Positions 36,901-40,077 of a stretch of 40,077 nt of DNA are shown piece after piece; the first letter of the stretch is position 1; every line of letters begins with the position of its first letter. This DNA is from Eubacterium sp. (GTDB lineage: Bacteria > Bacillota_A > Clostridia > Lachnospirales > Lachnospiraceae). Position numbers and translations under genes: made by a program. A model generated the notes under the pieces. It ran no database searches and had not been told where the DNA came from. It saw only the letters and a list, made by a program, of their open reading frames with translations. The stretch is from assembly GCA_024687845.1 (NCBI GenBank), contig JAILEL010000122.1, forward strand, positions 1 through 40,077, read 5' to 3'.

Positions 36901-37154
36901 TAAACCTTAATGTTTTGCATTAATAAATCTTTAGCAGTATTTGAAGCAGCATTTGAAGCAGTATTTATTTCATCATTTTCAGAAGTATCAGCTGCGTCAC
37001 CGGCTGTAGCTACTGAAACATCCTGATTATCAGGATTTGCAAAAACACGAAAACCAGCCGGACATGCTGACATAAATATCAACATTCCGGCCAGAATAAA
37101 GCTCATTATGCGTCTTTTTGAAACATCTTTTATTATAAAAGAAATACTCTTCAT
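30909..37154 (-). CDS. Giant sortase-anchored pilus-tip adhesin with fibro-slime domain
   Basis: A 2081-residue secreted protein. A long signal peptide ends near AFRVFANP-like residues at about 40, followed by an acidic Ser/Thr-rich region to about 160. A beta-rich part (about 280-790) has repeated 'KFLKLSNEGISF'-like strands that could be trefoil-like. A fibro-slime/PA14-like domain lies near 930-1070, with AGDDDFWLYVDGELVIDLGG. Cna-B/SpaA-like beta domains follow (about 1150-1900). One has FLEEKQAPDGY with the catalytic Glu (near 1860); another has YTLTQTVAPRGY with Gln in its place (near 1715). A pilin-type domain precedes the sorting signal VPTGV (near 2041), a membrane helix and an RRRKK tail. 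The product should be a covalently mounted adhesin at the pilus tip. AAAAAGG lies about ten bases before the ATG. It is the last gene of the pilus operon. Confidence 0.88.
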   Translation of the reverse strand: MKSISFIIKDVSKRRIMSFILAGMLIFMSACPAGFRVFANPDNQDVSVATAGDAADTSENDEINTASNAASNTAKDLLMQNIKVYPDENNSDVVIQIKGLLPENVTAAAVDVTDDIINLAESENPEKEVDNIEIKSHTSTESDATTSTPGEAVNEVSSDALVSASEIVVDENKEAVAVYDISLYDGDSHFQPGEESPVKVEISDPRINESSKMQLWHIKDDGSRELVEDVEIEEGLIIFNASQFSIYQIVQLTDITADSDKGWRKLKTINDIIKYANEGMYIGSARDGNNAAGNGTSGNHFLGGFGTKTDKNKTPGIAKTKNTYKITEDALYNSGNNPITDPDAPAAKYYIEVIGKETLTPIPNNNTQFEVLKCKISTGIGNNKKYINHHIGADVNSSGLMLVEDSKDATVFGIFRRNDDYNVFHIYNTERSSKNYWNEWSGVGYGVNNCIIGCWDHENNATFQFWTYGEHEYNPDELDGQDYGIFHHNAGDVYGSAFMAEGDSHSLMEMVIMPEGKKKTYYVDQNNEVDRWRFTLDEVTGKYTISTGNKFLKLSNEGISFTTDSSDSDRFDVHLNSDYSVQIMNENGIYLKYNDDGSFGITTDNADRNTWVWLLDKGVQKDKDLITFTADRVSVSDIKDGQKVIVYQRIWNEEKLRYDMYAVDHDGTLYPCYAQGGKIMWLGDGTGSLEWEFTEYRDPVTKQPNYYYELRNPYSEKYIAPQITGNQVLSEDKIGINIPGRRDGDFYSEVLAWDKSRYAYIGLKPNADKTALEPCAESAALPFYFATLEDINQSDSLHTVPTLDNNDYGIKMRMVNYVEKNKNYGGANDAKITDSVFGGDSSVGDLKTGLLSTDLKTNGYPNVVVNDKSLALAFPNSTNDDVNDVRNVNHLFLEKVYNSSGYFEYDSSQNFATLKKTNEDGTVEFNNNDKGDETYFIVYRELGTHDRGAGVALNHGQFFPYDTIKAGLYSNKNPYNITNKSEKTLDNDEPRKYEQLHLIHSDKTQADYYFGMEMEASFVQTPSGLDAWGHDMVFEFAGDDDFWLYVDGELVIDLGGTHEGVSGRVNFRTGVVEYTRGANKARRIETTNLKDLIISNYTTRYKTEHEGSEPTQEEIDKYLADKGFSENENIFKDYSSHTMKVFYMERGGNASNLYMRFNLAAVTPGRVVVSKEITGTGADSIDKDFVEYPFQIFYTLPEGADNQPGAEWPLVNTSEKIAVTYQNSNQPVKFIANYRPPGASADESFSNVFFINPKKKFEIAFPDDAMTYRIVECAVDPEVYKVTVNGEKFEEGDSRVQIVGNLKNYSSDSSRVKEKPTISFENEVDDSVIRDLYFTKKLIDEEGNVVTDDPATFDFRLYLSSNLVNENDIPPAYIQSYYVLNSEKNICRYDPDTKKFVDTGHRYTKEFIEQIKKGEIEGLSEVNVIFKTSIYGAISGIPAGYTVCVPGLPAGTFFKVTEDTKAGYGIDKYEHIQGEKINVDGTKVPVASYVEVNNKVNVGKVISDQNPQLNVINKKGYGLSVNKKWSDLDLTTYHDPIYVAVYVDGTLLEGSVREIKSPNLSAYYFWPTLKDERTSLDDYVVREVKLEGDNITIADDGTVTGYTDITKLEGDNNKINVKVKRTEEATPEGETEEASYDYDVTYEKGTFDGSTRTDTVRNTRDGGLAIRLFKWNSQVPLSGGNFVLTDDSDNVLGNYTSDLEGLVTMLYSFERGKVYTLTQTVAPRGYVGLQKKVCFKVNDDDTISLLYDDGTTEWGSADAKDNDWVKTSPKSSGIIGYVDVYNKPFNFKIAKHDAADNTQNLSDAHFALYKQSNTAISGLVKNKSPMTDFEDMVTDTNGEVYVCGGNSGRTINPGVNGSTYFLEEKQAPDGYSVLEDDIVFNVSALGVPTLVEDPYIPAVGTLTETEDSYIYTLSVPNTVGGTEKKLINISKTVTGRLGNKNKDFSFTVKIYGKEGREYEWLKNNVLQTNKVKSEEAFEFKLKHGENATFKVPVGVRFEVEEASSVYKKSYKIDDGSEKIGRKTGIFTVLEDRNIAYTNNLEGIVPTGVYMPVMGLLAALAGILLCMVIHNRRRKKLEDSIK

Positions 37155-37169
37155 AACAATACTACCTTT

Positions 37170-37922
37170 TTAGTCACATCGTTCTTTCTTCTTAATGCTA
37201 ATGCATATCAAACCTATAAATGAAACTATCAGTGCAAGCGAAGCCCATAGAATAAATGTTTCATCACCTGTCACAATCCTTTTGGAACCAGCGCCTGATG
37301 AAAGCAGTTGCTGTGCTGTAGTCGGCTGCTCCGTAGTTGTAGACTGGTCTGTTGTTGTCGGTTGTTCCGATGTTGTAGACTGTTCCGTAGTTGTGTCAGT
37401 CGAGGAACCAGATACAACGTTTTTAAATTCCAGCTTGTCAGGTTTCTTGTCAGTGTCTGCAATATTAACCGAAACCGAATATAGAAGACTCCCATCTTTA
37501 CCAGTAGTTACGAAAACATAAATGTCATATTTAGTTGTATCATATTTTACTTTATCATCTTCTCCCGGTTCTTGAAAAACCCGGTATACATATGTACCAG
37601 GTTCATTAATACGAATCTTAAACTGTCCCTTACCTGATTCGTCCACTATCACTTCATCCCTGTCAGGAGAAGGAATATCTGTGTTATCCGCTTTTATCTT
37701 AATCTTATATGTGGAAGAGCCAGATGTATTATCTCTTCCTTCTATCTTAGTACAGGTAAATGGAATAATAGCATCAATCGGGGTGTATTCAGACTGAGCG
37801 TAAACATTTGATATAAAAAGACACGACAAAAAGAACGCCCACAGAATAGCCGTCAATAAAGAAATCTTATTAGATTTTATATTTTTAAATTTTGATATAT
37901 ATTTATGTTCGTTATATATCAT
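37170..37922 (-). CDS. Minor, probably basal, FctA-like pilin
   Basis: A 250-residue secreted protein. The signal peptide ends at about NVYAQ (38-42). One Spy0128/FctA-like domain covers about 50-168: KIEG, VIVDESGKGQF, INEPGTYVYRVFQE and a closing FKNVV. The Glu expected eight residues after the Gly of PGTY is Gln (Q117), with Glu next to it. A Thr-rich linker (172-206) made of 12-residue repeats could span the wall. The sorting signal is IVTGDE (216-221), lacking the Pro of LPxTG-like motifs, followed by a membrane helix and KKKERCD. The linker and deviant signal suggest a basal subunit handed to a different sortase. An upstream TTG at 37961 is in frame; the ATG at 37922 has AGAGG eight bases before it and is preferred. 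Confidence 0.82.
   Translation of the reverse strand: MIYNEHKYISKFKNIKSNKISLLTAILWAFFLSCLFISNVYAQSEYTPIDAIIPFTCTKIEGRDNTSGSSTYKIKIKADNTDIPSPDRDEVIVDESGKGQFKIRINEPGTYVYRVFQEPGEDDKVKYDTTKYDIYVFVTTGKDGSLLYSVSVNIADTDKKPDKLEFKNVVSGSSTDTTTEQSTTSEQPTTTDQSTTTEQPTTAQQLLSSGAGSKRIVTGDETFILWASLALIVSFIGLICISIKKKERCD
37322..37393 (-). repeat. 36-bp coding repeat, two copies
   Basis: Two adjacent 36-bp units (37322-37357 and 37358-37393) encode the 12-residue repeats TTTDQSTTTEQP and TTTEQSTTSEQP in the minor pilin linker. Copy number could vary between strains. Confidence 0.75.
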
Positions 37923-37942
37923 ATTGTAAGCCTCTATAAGAG

Positions 37943-38653
37943 TTAATCTTCTATATAACAAAATACAAGAAGACGATTCGTCGAAACCGGTTCAGTGCAT
38001 GTTGATAATACTAAGATTCGCGCACTATCATCTATCTTGACAGAGTCATCATATACAGACGCACTTTTCTTAATTAATTTCTGTATATCCCTGCCAATAC
38101 CAGGATCAAGTAAATCATTCTCGAAGACATTTACCTTCATGCTGGCAAAAATCTTGAAGCTATATTCTTTGACATTCTTTCGTCCAACCAGAAGGTTCCC
38201 GGACTTATGCTTCAAGAGAAAATCTGTACTAAGAAAATCATCCAAAGCACCGAACATACTACCATAGGACATATGATGCCCATACAATATCGAATAATAA
38301 TCACTAAAATCCTTTGAATTCCTGCTGTCGAGAAATATACTTCCTGAAAGTGAGTATTCTCCATAAGGATTAATATTCAGATACTTGGAATTATCATTTC
38401 CCTGCATGATAGGATAATCAATATTGGTGTCATCAACAGCTATCCAGGCAACCATATCATCAGTAATAGGTGCTTCTTCCGGTACACCCCCCTCAATAGT
38501 CGGTTTAAACCTGAGATAACTGGAGTCCTGAGCATTATGATACACATACCATGTATCATATAACCCATATATAACTATGAGAAGTCCAACTAAGAACACG
38601 CATAGCATAAACTTCTCATATAAAATATTCATATTAATCCAGAAGCGTTTCAT
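37943..38653 (-). CDS. Class B sortase, likely pilus polymerase
   Basis: A 236-residue membrane-anchored transpeptidase. An N-terminal membrane helix (about 14-33) is followed by the class B sortase fold. The conserved VAWIAVDDTNIDYPIMQG start, catalytic His in ILYGHHMSYGSMFGAL, catalytic Cys in VLSTC and Arg in TNRLLVF are all present. As the only sortase in the pilus operon and placed directly behind the major pilin, it should link pilins through their IPTG-type signals. Class B-like sortases build FctA pili in Streptococcus pyogenes, which supports this. The best ribosome site, GGAAGG, is 16 bases from the ATG, so initiation may be weak. The gene ends 20 bases before the minor pilin start. 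Confidence 0.92.
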   Translation of the reverse strand: MKRFWINMNILYEKFMLCVFLVGLLIVIYGLYDTWYVYHNAQDSSYLRFKPTIEGGVPEEAPITDDMVAWIAVDDTNIDYPIMQGNDNSKYLNINPYGEYSLSGSIFLDSRNSKDFSDYYSILYGHHMSYGSMFGALDDFLSTDFLLKHKSGNLLVGRKNVKEYSFKIFASMKVNVFENDLLDPGIGRDIQKLIKKSASVYDDSVKIDDSARILVLSTCTEPVSTNRLLVFCYIED

Positions 38654-38682
38654 AATAAATCAAATGTAACCTTCCATCATTC

Positions 38683-38700
38683 GATGCATAAACATGCATC
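38683..38700 (-). other. Hairpin between major pilin and sortase genes
   Basis: GATGCAT (38683-38689) pairs with ATGCATC (38694-38700) around a four-base loop in the 68-base gap after the major pilin gene. No U-tract follows on the minus strand. It may mark a processing or stability element that keeps pilin mRNA more abundant than the sortase message. Confidence 0.5.
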
Positions 38701-38721
38701 ATTTATTAAACATTATCGGCT

Positions 38722-40017
38722 CTATTCCTCATCATATTTCTTTCTAGAACGTATAGCGAAGAATACGATACCAGCAACAACTATCAGACCAAGAACAATA
38801 AGACCTGTAGCTGAGAGAAGAATACCGGTTGGGATGATACCATTTCGTGTGTTTGTAAAACCGGCCGTTGCCATTTTATTATCGCCAGCAACAGTACCTA
38901 TAACGCCACTATTTGTACAGTCAGCCTTTGCAGCAGATTTATAATCTTCAGCATTTTCGGTAACTTCATAGCTTACATTTGGTGCCAAACCTCTGATTAC
39001 AATTGATTGCCCATGCTGAAGATAGAATTTTTGACCAGCTTTCAACTGAGCTCCTGTAACTTCAGTCAGATTATTCTTTCCTGCATTTTCCGCGATAGTT
39101 CCACCATTCTTGGCAGCACCAGAAGTTGCATCCGCATTACCATCATTTGTATTGTCATCATTATCGTCTGCTAAAGATACTGAAAATTTAGCTGTATCAG
39201 CAACTTCTGTACATGTTACAGTAAACTCAAAATACTTATCTCTCGAAGCCTGATTACCTGTAACCTCTTTTTCAATTTTTAAATCCTTAGAACTATACTC
39301 ATTTGTAAATCCATCTGTTTTATCAGCAAGTGCAGTTCCATCTTGTGCAGCATCGCCAGAACCCTTATCAGCACCTGCTGTTACGACTCCTGCATCCTTG
39401 TGCATAACATACCCTGATACTGTCAATTTACCAGTTCCATCATCTGTAACATACACATCCAATACTCTGTCAACATCATTGTCATGCATTATTCCTGCTG
39501 CGGCATTAGTTTCGCTAGTTGATTCTGTTATAATGTAACGGTATATTCCTGGTTCAGAAAACGAAATCTTGCTAAAATCTACAGTTGCATTCTGGGTGGC
39601 ATATTTTTCACCTGTCTCCAGTTGAACACCGGTTGCTGCGGTAAGTCCTGCTTTTCTATCAGAAGCAGCACGAGCCACATCCACATTAGTTCCTGCTGAA
39701 GTGGCAGTAGGGTCTCCCGGAGTAAAAGTTACATCTGTAATAGATGGATACGTTTTACCTCCCTCAGTTACCATAATTCCACTAAGAACTTCCATCGTAG
39801 TATCTGTAGCATTTATAGCATCTCCTGAAGCCACCGTAAAACCGAAAGTAGCGTTTGGAACATTATCCCCTGCATCCATAATCAAATATTTATTAAAATT
39901 ACATGATGTGCCAGCTACTGGAGTATATGTCGTAGCAGCATGAACTGGAGTTACTAATGACATAGACATTACTACTGCTGTCATTAATGTACAAATCCTT
40001 TTCTTTAATCCTTTCAT
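38722..40017 (-). CDS. Major pilin, two-domain FctA/Spy0128-like
   Basis: A 431-residue secreted pilin. The signal peptide is MKGLKKRICTLMTAVVMSMS and on to VHA (1-27). Domain 1 (about 28-240) has a candidate isopeptide triad of K43 (FNKYL), E165 (YRYIITES) and N239 (FTNEY). Domain 2 (about 243-390) has K247/K250 (DLKIEKEVTGN), E354 (YEVTEN) and N389 (FTNTRNG). An Asp/Asn/Ala-rich insertion sits at about 283-315. The sorting signal is IIPTGI (394-399), with a membrane helix and a RSRKK tail. Both triads look complete, as expected for a load-bearing shaft subunit. Two ATGs are in frame; the one at 40017 has GGAGG eight bases before it and is preferred to 40032, which has another GGAGG 13 bases before it. 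It is first in the operon; its promoter is probably beyond the right edge. Confidence 0.9.
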   Translation of the reverse strand: MKGLKKRICTLMTAVVMSMSLVTPVHAATTYTPVAGTSCNFNKYLIMDAGDNVPNATFGFTVASGDAINATDTTMEVLSGIMVTEGGKTYPSITDVTFTPGDPTATSAGTNVDVARAASDRKAGLTAATGVQLETGEKYATQNATVDFSKISFSEPGIYRYIITESTSETNAAAGIMHDNDVDRVLDVYVTDDGTGKLTVSGYVMHKDAGVVTAGADKGSGDAAQDGTALADKTDGFTNEYSSKDLKIEKEVTGNQASRDKYFEFTVTCTEVADTAKFSVSLADDNDDNTNDGNADATSGAAKNGGTIAENAGKNNLTEVTGAQLKAGQKFYLQHGQSIVIRGLAPNVSYEVTENAEDYKSAAKADCTNSGVIGTVAGDNKMATAGFTNTRNGIIPTGILLSATGLIVLGLIVVAGIVFFAIRSRKKYDEE

Positions 40018-40077
40018 TTTCCCATCCTCCATTTTAGATTTTTCACCTCCATATCTCTCACATATCTCTATTATGAT

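Noticed and set aside
37410..37450. Frameshift or truncation in the minor pilin because the LPxTG motif is missing
   Set aside because: The frame is intact through a Thr-rich linker, IVTGDE, a membrane helix and a basic tail, so the signal is divergent rather than broken.

Overview
The window looks like chromosome of an AT-rich anaerobic Firmicute, most likely a Lachnospiraceae of the Butyrivibrio/Pseudobutyrivibrio/Roseburia kind. That placement rests on the housekeeping genes (rho with a lysine-rich N-terminus, a DUF4364 protein, tig-clpP-clpX-engB), Gram-positive surface anchoring with a class B sortase, strong GGAGG-type ribosome sites and frequent TTG/GTG starts. It is inference from content, not a database match. 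No tRNA, rRNA, insertion sequence, prophage or CRISPR array was seen, and no gap between genes exceeds 300 bases.

Layout. 1-700: a secreted 3D-domain protein cut by the left edge. 881-5906 (minus): a moxR - DUF58 - transglutaminase set, with a separately promoted membrane protein behind it. 6111-12463: two cyclic-di-GMP proteins, a LacI-like sensor fused to GGDEF (plus) and a 1280-residue protein with four tandem PAS-like units, two GGDEF domains and EAL (minus), with a small unknown gene between. 12646-15519: a class A penicillin-binding protein with an extra C-terminal repeat domain. 15648-21770: rho, a DUF4364 gene, and the operon tig-clpP-clpX-engB. 21918-25762 (minus): a VanZ-family protein, an anchored beta-propeller and MTA/SAH nucleosidase.

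25984-30848 is a nucleotide-sugar region: a UDP-glucose dehydrogenase with an XRE helix-turn-helix fused to its N-terminus (plus), GDP-mannose synthesis (manC) with a small HAD nucleotidase (minus), and a UDP-glucuronate 4-epimerase (plus). Dehydrogenase plus epimerase would give UDP-glucuronate and UDP-galacturonate, and manC would give GDP-mannose, all precursors for a surface polysaccharide. Two divergent promoter regions here carry conspicuous symmetric or repeated DNA.

30909-40017 (minus) is a sortase-assembled pilus operon: major pilin, class B sortase, a minor (probably basal) pilin and a 2081-residue tip adhesin with a fibro-slime domain.

Most noteworthy: the XRE-dehydrogenase fusion with a palindrome in its leader; a ClpP whose catalytic Asp is Asn; 27-bp tandem repeats between the manC and epimerase promoters; the pilus operon with Glu-to-Gln changes in isopeptide catalytic positions; and a three-copy 15-bp repeat joining clpX to engB.
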